Below the pieces are notes generated by a model, which saw only the letters and a program-made list of their open reading frames with translations, ran no database searches and was not told the origin of the DNA. The translations under genes and the position numbers were made by a program. 64,000 bases of DNA from an uncultured Clostridia bacterium (GTDB taxonomy: Bacteria > Bacillota > Clostridia > Christensenellales > Borkfalkiaceae). Location of the stretch: the NCBI GenBank assembly GCA_934248055.1, contig CAKQKI010000009.1, forward strand, positions 1 through 64,000, given 5' to 3'. This document shows, one piece after another, positions 34,107-42,345 of the stretch (within the stretch, counting starts at the first letter, position 1; each line of letters begins with the position of its first letter).

Positions 34107-35568
34107 AGTAAACACTCTCGAGAGCCTTTTCTATTTTCTTGTATTTTTTAAAAAGTTCCGCGTAAACCTTATGATTTTCTTCATTCGGATACACCTTTCC
34201 CGAAATTTCGGAGCATTTTTCGAGAGCGTCTTTTTCGTCTTTGAAAAACCCTGCGGCAATCCCCGCAAGCATAGCCGAACCGAAAGAACTGTCGTTATTT
34301 TCGGTAAGAGTCAATTCCACGTTCAGAGCGTCTGCAAGAATCTGCGACCACAACGCGCTTTTTGCCCCGCCGCCGATCAGAAACGCCGAAGTGATGAAAA
34401 TGCCTTTGCTTTCAAGGTATTTTTTGCAATCGAGCATAGAAAACGCAACGCCTTCGAGAACAGCCCGTATAAAATGAACTTTCCCGTGCGCTCCGCTTAT
34501 TCCGACGAAACTTCCTTTAAGCAAAGGATTACCGTAAGGGGTTAATTCCCCGCTTAAATACGGATGAAAAATCAGACCTTCCGCGCCTGCGGGGATTTTG
34601 CCTGCTTCTTCGTCGAACTCTTTATAATCGCCGCCGAACGAATCGCGGAACCACCTTAAAGAAGCCGCGCAGGATTTAGTTGCGGTGCCGGGATAATAAA
34701 GCCCGTTTATCACGTGCGAATAATTTATTAAGTTTTTATCCGCAACGATTTTATCCGAAACCACGCAAATTCTTCCAGCGGTTGCAAGTTTTACGGTCGC
34801 ATCGCCCTTTTTTATCGCGCCCGCGGCAAAAACTTCGGCCGCGGTATCCGTAGTGCCGCAAATTATCTTTGCTTCGGCGTTTATGCCGAGTTTTTTCGCC
34901 GTTTCGGGCAAAATTGCGGAAACGACCGTTTTCGGAGTCACGACGCGCGGCAGATAACTTTCGTCTATTCCCAAAAGATTTAAGTATTTTTCAGACCATT
35001 CCATTTTATCGAAGTCGAAAAACATACTTCCTTCCGCTTCGATATAATCGGTGACGAAATCCCCCGTGAAAAAATGCCTTACGAAATCCTTGGCAAAAGT
35101 TATCTTTCTGACCTTTTTCCATACGAGCGGCTCTTCGTTTTTTATGCGCAGAAGAGCGGGGAGCGTCCATACGGTATCCGCTTCGTGTTTGAACCTGCGA
35201 AAAATATCATCGCCGAAATTTTCAGAAAGATATTCTTTTTCTTTAACAGAACGGGTATCCGTCCAGTATACGGAATTTCTGACGGGTCTGAAATCTTCGT
35301 CCAACAAAACCGCAGTGTGCGTTGCCGCGTCGAAAGAAATACATTCGATATCGTTTCCCGACACGCCGGACGATAAAATAACGTTTTTTATATTGTAAAC
35401 GGTTGCGTCGTACCAGTCGTAAGGATTTTGCTCCCTGCCGTCGCCGCCGACGCATAAAGTAGCGTATTCTTTGGAAGATACCGCCGCTATTTTTCCGTCT
35501 TTATCCATAAGCGTCGCCTTGCTCGCGCCGCCGCCGAAATCTATACCGAGAACGTATTTCATACTCAC
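34099..35568 (-). CDS. FGGY-family carbohydrate kinase (xylulokinase-like)
   Basis: 489 aa. N-terminal VLGIDFGGGASKATLMDKDG (phosphate-1 loop), YWTDTRSVKEKEYL, and KLATAGRICVV. C-terminal FGGY signature region AFLIGGGAKSALWSQILADALN and a SSFGSAMLAGIAAG end. FGGY kinases phosphorylate ketoses, polyols or autoinducers; the lineage looks closest to xylulokinases. It overlaps the isomerase gene through a GTGA start/stop (GTG 35568), with an ATG two codons later as alternative. Having two sugar kinases (FGGY and PfkB) with one aldolase suggests a bisphosphorylated intermediate or two substrates. Confidence 0.87.
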   Translation of the reverse strand: MSMKYVLGIDFGGGASKATLMDKDGKIAAVSSKEYATLCVGGDGREQNPYDWYDATVYNIKNVILSSGVSGNDIECISFDAATHTAVLLDEDFRPVRNSVYWTDTRSVKEKEYLSENFGDDIFRRFKHEADTVWTLPALLRIKNEEPLVWKKVRKITFAKDFVRHFFTGDFVTDYIEAEGSMFFDFDKMEWSEKYLNLLGIDESYLPRVVTPKTVVSAILPETAKKLGINAEAKIICGTTDTAAEVFAAGAIKKGDATVKLATAGRICVVSDKIVADKNLINYSHVINGLYYPGTATKSCAASLRWFRDSFGGDYKEFDEEAGKIPAGAEGLIFHPYLSGELTPYGNPLLKGSFVGISGAHGKVHFIRAVLEGVAFSMLDCKKYLESKGIFITSAFLIGGGAKSALWSQILADALNVELTLTENNDSSFGSAMLAGIAAGFFKDEKDALEKCSEISGKVYPNEENHKVYAELFKKYKKIEKALESVYCD

Positions 35569-36359
35569 TTGTTATTTATCCATTTATGACTTTCTTCTAC
35601 CGTGGAAAACAATCCGCGCGGATTTCCCGCCATTATCCATAAACAATAGTTTTTATAGCCGGGGGCGACCGAAAACGGATGATACCCTTTCGGAATTTCC
35701 ACGAGTTCGCCGCTTTTTACCTTATACGCTTCGTTTATCGAGCCGTCTGCCGAATACACCGCCTGAAAGCCGAACCCTTGCGGCTTATCGAATTCATAAT
35801 AGTATATTTCGTCCGAAAACCCTTCCGTCGGCATATTTTCCACGTCGTGCTTGTGCGGCGGAAAACTTGCCCAGTTGCCGTCGTTCACCCAGAACTCTCC
35901 GACGTAAATACGCTGCGCTTCTATATTTTCAGCCACGTTGAACGCCGCCATTCTCGTAAACGAACCGTTGCCGAGTTCTTTAGTCTTTATATCCGCAGTT
36001 CTCGCAACCTGCGGTTTATAATACTTTGCGGCGGGAGATTTGCCGATAATCATTTTCGCTTCTCCGCCGACCGCGGTAATCTTAAAATCCGTGTCTTTAC
36101 CGACGTATACCGCTTCGCCAACGCCGTCGAAAACCGTTTTTCTTATTCCGACGCAATCGAAACGAAAATCCTTTCCTTCAACGTTTACGGTGCCGTAAAG
36201 AACTATAAGAGCGAATTCTTTACCGTTTTCGAAAATCGTAAAACTTTCGTTTTCGCGAAGTTTAAGAACGTCTGCTTCGGCGTACGTCAAAGAAGTGTTT
36301 CTGTCCGTCACTACTCTTTGGTAGCCGTATTCGTCTGTACATACTTTTTTTAAATTCAT
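35565..36359 (-). CDS. IolB-like cupin isomerase (5-deoxy-glucuronate isomerase family)
   Basis: 264 aa bicupin. The second cupin has the IolB metal motif FPPHKHDVENMPTE, then EIYYYEFDKPQGFGFQAVY, and a third His in PKGYHPFSVAPGY. IolB converts 5-deoxy-glucuronate to 2-deoxy-5-keto-gluconate in myo-inositol breakdown. The first cupin (about 20-110) is degenerate, as in IolB. The inositol genes iolG, iolE and iolD are absent here, so the true substrate may be another uronate or deoxy-sugar acid. AAGGTGA precedes the ATG; 4-nt overlap with the FGGY kinase. Confidence 0.82.
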   Translation of the reverse strand: MNLKKVCTDEYGYQRVVTDRNTSLTYAEADVLKLRENESFTIFENGKEFALIVLYGTVNVEGKDFRFDCVGIRKTVFDGVGEAVYVGKDTDFKITAVGGEAKMIIGKSPAAKYYKPQVARTADIKTKELGNGSFTRMAAFNVAENIEAQRIYVGEFWVNDGNWASFPPHKHDVENMPTEGFSDEIYYYEFDKPQGFGFQAVYSADGSINEAYKVKSGELVEIPKGYHPFSVAPGYKNYCLWIMAGNPRGLFSTVEESHKWINNK

Positions 36360-36368
36360 ATCGTCACC

Positions 36369-37442
36369 TTACAGGCTTTTAAGCACTGCCTGTTCCAAAG
36401 AAAGAGTTTTTTCGTTATCGGCTTGCACCCGTTTTAACAAAACGTATTCGTCGGGGCTTTCCGTAACTATCGTTTCAAGATTCATTCCGCGCATGTTATT
36501 CCATCTGTTTTCGGCAACTTTTCTCATAACTTCCGGCATATATTCGTTCATTATAAGACTGCCCGCAAAAGCCGCGTCTTTTCCGCTTAACAGCATTTCT
36601 TTAACGTTCCCCGCCTTTTTGAGAATTTCGCGGATTATCTCCGTTTCGTTAAGTTCGCGGGCGTAATTGAAATTGTCCTGCGGGGTGTAAACGTTATCCG
36701 TTTTCTTTAATTCAAGAACTTTTGAATTTATCAGATTTAACAAAAATTCGTTAAACGATATTATTTCGGCGTTTACGTTTACCCCGCTTTCCTTGTATTC
36801 GCGAACGATGAGTTTTAAATCGGCGGGGTCGTAAACCACTACTTTTTTATACCCGTTAAGCATTTCGGCGCATTTTTTCATCTGCGCGAGCGTTTCGGCG
36901 GTTTTACCCGTAAGATAAAACAAAGAGTAACCGCTGCTTTCTTCGCTTTCAGAAGAAGTATATTTTACTCCCGCGATATGCAGAAGATCGTTCACGTCTT
37001 TTATCGCGTCGGGGTTTTTAAAACGGGTCGTTTCGCCGAAATATAAAAGAACGTCGGTTTTATTTTCATAAAACTTTATGTCGCTTTTTAACCCTTCTTT
37101 ATAAATATTACCATATTTTTGAAAATTTTCAATAAGTTTTAAGATATATTCCGGCAAAACTCCCGATAAACTCGCTTCCGTTTTGGCTTCTACGGTAAAA
37201 CTTACGGGGTCCCACCCCGTAACACACTCTCTGACGCATGCTCCGCAAAGGGCGCATTCGTAAAGATTAGGAGCCATTTCCGCAAGGTTTTCCGCTCCCC
37301 TGTACACCATCGAAAGCGAAAGCGCGCGGGCGCGGGCGGTATTTCTTTCAAGACCCGTGGCGTTTCCCACGGGGCAAATATGTCTGCACATCCAGCAAAA
37401 TCTGCAACTGTCTATATTTCTCTTTGATTTTTCGGATAACAT
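36369..37442 (-). CDS. 4Fe-4S ferredoxin-type oxidoreductase subunit (GlcF/LutA-like, CCG motifs lost)
   Basis: 357 aa. Two cluster motifs: CRFCWMCRHICP (residues 13-24) and CALCGACVRECV (about 63-74). The C-terminal half has the overall length of a GlcF/HdrD-type domain, but I find no CCG cysteine motifs there; the only nearby residues are polar and aromatic (YDPADLK, AGSLIMNEYMP). So it may carry only two [4Fe-4S] clusters and lack the usual substrate-side cluster. It follows the FAD oxidase gene by 12 nt and probably wires that oxidase to the ETF. AAGGAG site. Confidence 0.85.
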   Translation of the reverse strand: MLSEKSKRNIDSCRFCWMCRHICPVGNATGLERNTARARALSLSMVYRGAENLAEMAPNLYECALCGACVRECVTGWDPVSFTVEAKTEASLSGVLPEYILKLIENFQKYGNIYKEGLKSDIKFYENKTDVLLYFGETTRFKNPDAIKDVNDLLHIAGVKYTSSESEESSGYSLFYLTGKTAETLAQMKKCAEMLNGYKKVVVYDPADLKLIVREYKESGVNVNAEIISFNEFLLNLINSKVLELKKTDNVYTPQDNFNYARELNETEIIREILKKAGNVKEMLLSGKDAAFAGSLIMNEYMPEVMRKVAENRWNNMRGMNLETIVTESPDEYVLLKRVQADNEKTLSLEQAVLKSL

Positions 37443-37454
37443 AACTTTTTCTCC

Positions 37455-38879
37455 TTATAACCCTAACTTGAACGGATTCATAATGCCGTTCGGATCGAGC
37501 GATTTTTTAATGCCTTCGAAAACCTGCATCGCGGGACCGTACTGCTCTTTCATAAGCCTTCCGAGTTTTATGCCCACGCCGTGATGGTCGTTTACCACGC
37601 CGCCGTTCTCTATTGCGGTTCTCACGCCCACTGTCCATATTTTATTATGCAATTTCATCGCTTCTACGGGATCTTCGGGAACGTATTCTTTATCAAGTAT
37701 AAACCTGTCGTATACCATACAGCCCCATTCGTACCAGTGTGAAAAATGCGCTATGAATTTAACGTGCGGGAAAGTGCTTTCGATTTTATTTTTCATCGCG
37801 CGGTAAATTTTTTCGATTTTATCGTACGGCGCGATAGTGTCCATCGTTCCGAACATCTGCGGCAAGTCCATCATATTCCCGGGATAGAAAAAAGTTATTT
37901 TTTCTTTCCACCATTTTTCGCCGTACTCGCTGCCGAGATCTTCTGCGCCGTATTTTTTAAAGGTGTTCAGTAAAATTTTTTCTTCCACGTCTACTATTTC
38001 TTTTACGCCTTCGTACGCAACGTTCATAAACGCCCCGGGCTTTTCCACTCCCACTATTTTTTTAATGAGCGAAGCCGTTTCGGCGTCGTCGTATAACCGC
38101 ATTACCGACGGTTTGAATTTCTGAAGAATTTCTTTGCTCGCCTTGAATGCCGACGACATGTCTTTAAACAAAAATCCCCTGAAACGCCTTACTTCGGGCT
38201 GTTCGTAAATTCTTATCTGAGCCTTGGTTATAACCCCCAAAGTGCCTTCCGAGCCGATAAAAATCTGATTGAGATCGGGGCCCGCCGCGTGCTTCGGCGC
38301 GGTGGAAGTGTTGATTATATCGCCGTTCGGAAGAACTATCTCCATAGACAAAACCATATCGTCGATTTTGCCGTATTTCGTAGACACCACGCCTATTCCC
38401 CTGTGCGCCAGAAAACCGCCCACCGTGGAGCAGGTTAAAGAAGACGGATAATGCATTGTTGCGTATCCTTTTTCGTTCGCCGCCCATTCGACGTGCTTGT
38501 ATATTGCGCCCGTGCCGCATTCTATATACATGCTTTCGGTATTTACTTCGTAAATTTTGTTCATTCTCTTCGTGTCGAGAATAATTCCGCCCGCAACGGG
38601 AAGCGCGCCGCCCTGCGTTCCGCCGCCGCCGCCCCAGGTTGTTACGGGTATTTTATAATAATTCGCTATTTTCAAAACTTTTGAAGTTTCTTCCGCGTTG
38701 AGCGGTGAAACGACGAAGTCGGCTTCGGGCATTCTTTTTCCCCTGTCCGCCCACATTCTCGACAGCCAGAAATAATCTACGCTGTGCGTAAGTTTGTCTA
38801 TTTCTTTTTCCGAGCAATTTTCTTCGCCCACGGCGTCTTCTAATTCCGTAAGTATCTGAGTCCTTAAAAATTCGTTCAT
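37455..38879 (-). CDS. FAD-linked oxidase (GlcD/D-LDH/alkyl-DHAP synthase superfamily)
   Basis: 474 aa from ATG 38879 (MNEFLRTQILTELEDAVGEEN), with AGAGG upstream. The longer frame adds 40 AT-rich codons overlapping the promoter, so I reject it. The FAD-binding type 4 (VAO) fold is shown by VTTWGGGGGTQGGALP (about 90), CSTVGGFLAHRGIGVVSTKYG (about 160) and IFIGSEGTLGVITKAQIRI (about 220). The C-terminal oxidase domain has GGVVNDHHGVGIKLGRLM and LDPNGIMNPFKLGL, closer to alkyl-DHAP synthase-like members than to classic GlcD. With Fe-S protein and ETF it should oxidise a 2-hydroxyacid or sugar acid. D-lactate, released by MurQ, is one candidate substrate. Confidence 0.87.
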   Translation of the reverse strand: MNEFLRTQILTELEDAVGEENCSEKEIDKLTHSVDYFWLSRMWADRGKRMPEADFVVSPLNAEETSKVLKIANYYKIPVTTWGGGGGTQGGALPVAGGIILDTKRMNKIYEVNTESMYIECGTGAIYKHVEWAANEKGYATMHYPSSLTCSTVGGFLAHRGIGVVSTKYGKIDDMVLSMEIVLPNGDIINTSTAPKHAAGPDLNQIFIGSEGTLGVITKAQIRIYEQPEVRRFRGFLFKDMSSAFKASKEILQKFKPSVMRLYDDAETASLIKKIVGVEKPGAFMNVAYEGVKEIVDVEEKILLNTFKKYGAEDLGSEYGEKWWKEKITFFYPGNMMDLPQMFGTMDTIAPYDKIEKIYRAMKNKIESTFPHVKFIAHFSHWYEWGCMVYDRFILDKEYVPEDPVEAMKLHNKIWTVGVRTAIENGGVVNDHHGVGIKLGRLMKEQYGPAMQVFEGIKKSLDPNGIMNPFKLGL

Positions 38880-38936
38880 ACTGCCTCTCTTTATTATGAA
38901 AATAATTTTTATTTTTTTTATTTCATTTATGATTAA

Positions 38937-38983
38937 ATGATACCATATATAAAAATATTTTTCAACTGTTTTTAGTTGAAAAA
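38937..38983 (-). promoter_or_regulatory. Operon promoter with overlapping palindromic operator (putative RpiR site)
   Basis: On the minus strand TTGAAA (38960-38965), 17 nt, TATCAT (38937-38942). The -35 box lies inside a perfect inverted repeat TTTTTCAACT (38958-38967) / AGTTGAAAAA (38974-38983). A second, wider inverted repeat GAAAATAATTTT (38898-38909) / AAAATTATTTTC (38986-38997) encloses it. The position fits repression by the divergent RpiR protein. Confidence 0.65.
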
Positions 38984-39099
38984 TGAAAATTATTTTCACT
39001 TTTTATCGTTAAGCATGTCCATCGGGAAAAAAGCAGCGGCAGAGAAAATCGAATCGCGCCGCGGGTTAAAAAATTTTCAAACGGGGAAAAGTTCGTTGT

Positions 39100-39128
39100 T
39101 TGACAGTTTTGATAAAAAAAGTTATAAT
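39100..39128 (+). promoter_or_regulatory. Promoter predicting a leaderless mRNA for the RpiR regulator
   Basis: Consensus TTGACA (39100-39105), 17-nt spacer, consensus TATAAT (39123-39128), then exactly 6 nt before ATG 39135. No ribosome site fits. Confidence 0.82.
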
Positions 39129-39134
39129 AAAAAT

Positions 39135-39968
39135 ATGAAAAACACTTTGCTCGATATAAAAATAGCGTATTCTAAACTCGGGGCGTCTGAAAAAAGAATT
39201 GCAGACTATATTCTCAGCCATCCCGAAAAGATGGTTTCGCTGTCGATAAGCGAACTTGCGGATTTATCCGGAAGCAGCGAGCCTACTATTACAAGGTTTT
39301 CGCGAAGGCTCGGATTCAGCGGCTTTCAGCAATTAAAAATTTCGATGGCGGGCGCGGAAAGCGGAAGAAACGTTACGGAAGAAATTTCGGTTTCGGACGA
39401 GCCGTCAGTCGTTTTCGATAAAGTTGCAAACGATATATATTGCTCTCTCGAAAAAACCAAAAAACTTATAGATAACGACGATTTTAAAAAAGCGTGCGAT
39501 AAAATAATAAGAGCGGAAAGAATAATAGTTTTCGGACTCGGCAATTCCTCGTCCGTGGCAACCGACGCGGCTCACAAACTTTTACGGCTCGGTTACGACG
39601 CCAACGCGTATACCGACAATCACATGCAGGTAATAGCCGCGGCGCATCTGAACGAGAATTGCGTGGTGCTTGCGGTAACGCACAGCGGCAGTTCCAAAGA
39701 CGTAGTAGACGCGCTTAAAACGGCAAAAAGTTGCGGAGCCGCAACGATAGTTATAACGGACGAGAACAAATCGCCCGTGTATAAATATTCGGATTTCGTG
39801 CTGGCAACTTCGTCGGACGAAATAAACTATCGTATACTCGGTCTTACTTCGAGAATAACCCAACTCGCGATCGTGGATACGATGTATTACTACGTTACCT
39901 GTCACACCGAAAACTCGGGCGAAAAAATTCAGCAGACGCTGAACGCGCTTTCTTCAAAAAAATATTAG
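39135..39968 (+). CDS. RpiR-family regulator with SIS domain
   Basis: 277 aa from ATG 39135 (MKNTLLDIKIAYSKLGASEKR), the usual RpiR start; the frame is open 53 codons further upstream but that part covers the promoter. The N-terminal HTH spans about 1-75 (IADYILSHPEKMVSLSISELADLSGSSEPTITRFSRRLG in segments). The SIS sugar-phosphate domain spans about 110-255 (IIVFGLGNSSSVATDAAHKLLRLG; VLAVTHSGSSKDVVDAL). It senses a phosphosugar and most likely controls the divergent oxidase/ETF/kinase/aldolase operon. Confidence 0.9.
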   Translation: MKNTLLDIKIAYSKLGASEKRIADYILSHPEKMVSLSISELADLSGSSEPTITRFSRRLGFSGFQQLKISMAGAESGRNVTEEISVSDEPSVVFDKVANDIYCSLEKTKKLIDNDDFKKACDKIIRAERIIVFGLGNSSSVATDAAHKLLRLGYDANAYTDNHMQVIAAAHLNENCVVLAVTHSGSSKDVVDALKTAKSCGAATIVITDENKSPVYKYSDFVLATSSDEINYRILGLTSRITQLAIVDTMYYYVTCHTENSGEKIQQTLNALSSKKY

Positions 39969-40041
39969 TTATAACGAATAAAATTCCTGACTTTTTAAAG
40001 GCGTTTTAAAATTTTGCCGTTTAAAAAAGCCGCGCGGGCAT

Positions 40042-40084
40042 AAAAAAATCCGCCCCGCAACAGATTTAATTGCGGAACGGATTT
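40042..40084. terminator. Bidirectional terminator between converging genes
   Basis: AAATCCG (40046-40052) pairs with CGGATTT (40078-40084) and CCGCAA with TTGCGG inside. The minus strand then reads a seven-T run (40042-40048). It serves the YitT-type gene and possibly the RpiR gene. Confidence 0.7.
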
Positions 40085-40195
40085 ATAAAAATTAAAATCC
40101 GATTGAACGGAAAACCCCGAACGGACAACGCGCGATTATTTCCGCCCGAAATATACGGCGCGTGATTATTACTGCCTTAAACGGGCAACTGTCAA

Positions 40196-41113
40196 TTATT
40201 TCTGCCCGACGCGGCGACCGTTAATTTTGCTTTTATCGAAATACCCTATTACTTTGTTTACGTTTTCCACGTAACTGAAGCAATCGGGGTATTTTTTTAA
40301 TATGTTTTCGAAATCTACGATTTCGTTTTTCGTAACCACGCACATAAGGCAGGGTTTTTCTTTATTCGAATAAGAGCCGTAACCTATAAATCGGGTGGAC
40401 GTGTGCACGAGATTGTCTGCTATATCTTTTTCAATTTCGCTTACGCTGTCTGAAATAACGAAGAACTTACACGCGGATTCTCCGCCTTTAAGTATTTTAT
40501 CTCCGATAACGTTGCTTATAAAGTCGCATAACACGCACATGCAGGCGGGGCTGTAACCGTAAACTTTTTCGCCGTTAATTATTTCGGGAAAAACGAAACA
40601 CGAAACAATCGCTATCACGGCGTTTATGGCAAAATTGACGTAAAAAAAGTTAAAGCGCGGATTTCTTTTGTTTATGTATTTCGAAATTATATCAACGCCG
40701 CCCGTAGACGCGCCTTCTCTGAATAAAAATCCGTACACGAAACCCGTTATAACGCCTTCAATAACGACGGGATATATCGTATTGTTCCCGCCTGAAACGT
40801 ATCTTAAAGAATTGCTTACGAATTTATCGCACAGCGCGTAAAACACCATATAAGAAAAAGTGTACAAACAGGTTGTAAAAGCGAATTTTTTTCCTATGCA
40901 GCACAAAGCGAAAATACAAAGCGGCACGTTGAGAACGAGTTGCCAGTAGTTTACTTTCCAGCCTATTATGCGTTCTAACAGTATAGACACGCCTTCTATT
41001 CCCGCCGAAGCAAAATCGTTCGGAGTTACGAACGCCCAGCAGCCTGCCGCCGCAATCGCGCCGAAAATAACGGGAAATATTAAATCTTTTACTCCTAATT
41101 TACTCTTTGACAT
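40196..41113 (-). CDS. YitT-family membrane protein (DUF161 plus DUF2179)
   Basis: 305 aa from ATG 41113 (GGGTGA upstream; a GTG three codons earlier is possible). Five or six membrane helices lie in the first ~205 residues, with the family motif GIEGVSILLERIIGWKVNYWQLVLN-like start and FREGASTGGVDIISKYI near 130-150. A C-terminal DUF2179 cytoplasmic domain (about 220-290) contains ACKFFVISD and RFIGYGSYSNKEKPCLMCVV. Function is unknown; members are often proposed transporters. Not obviously part of the sugar loci. Confidence 0.85.
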   Translation of the reverse strand: MSKSKLGVKDLIFPVIFGAIAAAGCWAFVTPNDFASAGIEGVSILLERIIGWKVNYWQLVLNVPLCIFALCCIGKKFAFTTCLYTFSYMVFYALCDKFVSNSLRYVSGGNNTIYPVVIEGVITGFVYGFLFREGASTGGVDIISKYINKRNPRFNFFYVNFAINAVIAIVSCFVFPEIINGEKVYGYSPACMCVLCDFISNVIGDKILKGGESACKFFVISDSVSEIEKDIADNLVHTSTRFIGYGSYSNKEKPCLMCVVTKNEIVDFENILKKYPDCFSYVENVNKVIGYFDKSKINGRRVGQK

Positions 41114-41292
41114 ATAATTCACCCGCGCTTTTTTCCGTTCGGAGCCGCAAAGAGATTGCCCGACCGAACGGTAAAACTTACTAACGGTTAAATTATAATA
41201 TTTTCTTCGCCGTTTTGCAACGATTTTTGAAAAGAAAAAATTATTACGCCCGCCTTTTGTGTCGCTATTACTGCCCCGGCATAAGCGCGGCT

Positions 41293-42345
41293 TTATTCGC
41301 CGTTAAGCGCACCGCAATCGTTTATTTCTTTTATTTTCACGATATCGTTTTTGTAAAACGAAATCAATGAACCCGTAAGTTTTGTTCCCGTAAGACTCGC
41401 GCCGCTTAAAACGGGATAATTATGCGGTTGAATATCTTTATCGGACGGCTCGTTATAGCCGCGCTTATGCGTATGACCGCAAACCATAAGCGCGGGAGCG
41501 ATACCGTTTAAGTATTCCGCCCACCTGCCGTAAAGTTTTCTTTCTATGTCGAACTCGTCGAACATACTGTCGCGAAGCATGAAACTCACGTGGCAGAAAA
41601 CTACGTTTATTTCTTTTCCCGCGTTCAGTATCTTTTTTAAAAACTTGCTTTCTTTAAGTCTGTATCCGTGAAAATTATTCGCGCCGCCGTAAACGTAAAA
41701 ATCGTCGTTTTTATCTTCGCCGCAATCGAGAACGACGCCGTTAAGCCATTTATACGAAAAAGCGAAATACCCTTTTTCTCCGTCCGTTCCCGAATATTTA
41801 AACAGTTCTTCGGCATATCCGCCGCGGGCGTCGTGATTGCCCCTGCAATAAACAGCGGGAATTTCTCCGCCCGTCAGACCGCTCATGAATTCGCAGAATC
41901 TTATCGCGTCGTTTCTGTTTTCTATTTCTCCGAGATCTCCGCCGAAAACGATAAGAGAAATATCCTTTTCTTTCGCGGCAGCCTTGATTATTTCGGTTGC
42001 CTGAGCGTAATCGTTATGAACGTCTGCAATATACGCGGCGTTTATTTCGCTTCCGCCGCCCGCGCGGTTTTTAAGACGGTAAGAAAACCTTTCTTCGTTT
42101 TCAAACTCGGTGTCGTACGCGGCTTTTTTTATAAAACGCCTTACGAAAAGCGTATATCCGCCCGCTTTTTCGAGTAAGTTTTGTTTTACGTAAAACGAAT
42201 GACAATAATCTGAACGCATTATGCCCGTTCCGTCGTCGGCGTACCTTTTGCCGCCGACTTCGAGCGAACATATAAACTTATCGTCCGCCGCCACCGTTAT
42301 TCTGTAAAAATCATTGACTACGTAAACGCAGGGAAATATTTTCAT
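41293..42345 (-). CDS. Calcineurin-like metallophosphoesterase
   Basis: 350 aa. A distinct N-terminal beta domain of about 100 residues precedes the phosphoesterase core. Metal motifs appear in order: YIADVHND (about 105), VFGGDLGE, CRGNHDARGG, VVFCHVSF, VCGHTHKRG. No signal peptide. ATGA overlap with the upstream GH109-type gene, so the two are coupled, which suggests a sugar- or polyol-phosphate diester substrate rather than nucleic acid. Substrate not deducible. Confidence 0.85.
   Translation of the reverse strand: MKIFPCVYVVNDFYRITVAADDKFICSLEVGGKRYADDGTGIMRSDYCHSFYVKQNLLEKAGGYTLFVRRFIKKAAYDTEFENEERFSYRLKNRAGGGSEINAAYIADVHNDYAQATEIIKAAAKEKDISLIVFGGDLGEIENRNDAIRFCEFMSGLTGGEIPAVYCRGNHDARGGYAEELFKYSGTDGEKGYFAFSYKWLNGVVLDCGEDKNDDFYVYGGANNFHGYRLKESKFLKKILNAGKEINVVFCHVSFMLRDSMFDEFDIERKLYGRWAEYLNGIAPALMVCGHTHKRGYNEPSDKDIQPHNYPVLSGASLTGTKLTGSLISFYKNDIVKIKEINDCGALNGE

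Noticed and set aside
31029..38879. Complete myo-inositol catabolic operon
   Set aside because: Only IolB-, IolC- and IolJ-like roles are represented; iolG, iolE, iolD and iolA are missing and FGGY kinase plus ETF/oxidase are not part of that route.
38880..38999. Longer N-terminus for the FAD-linked oxidase
   Set aside because: The extra codons are Ile/Lys/Phe-rich, overlap the promoter and operator, and lie upstream of a good ribosome site for ATG 38879.
41141..41172. Terminator at the CCGTTCGG/CCGAACGG inverted repeat
   Set aside because: The adjacent homopolymer is an A-run in the minus-strand direction of transcription and the loop is long, so termination is not supported.
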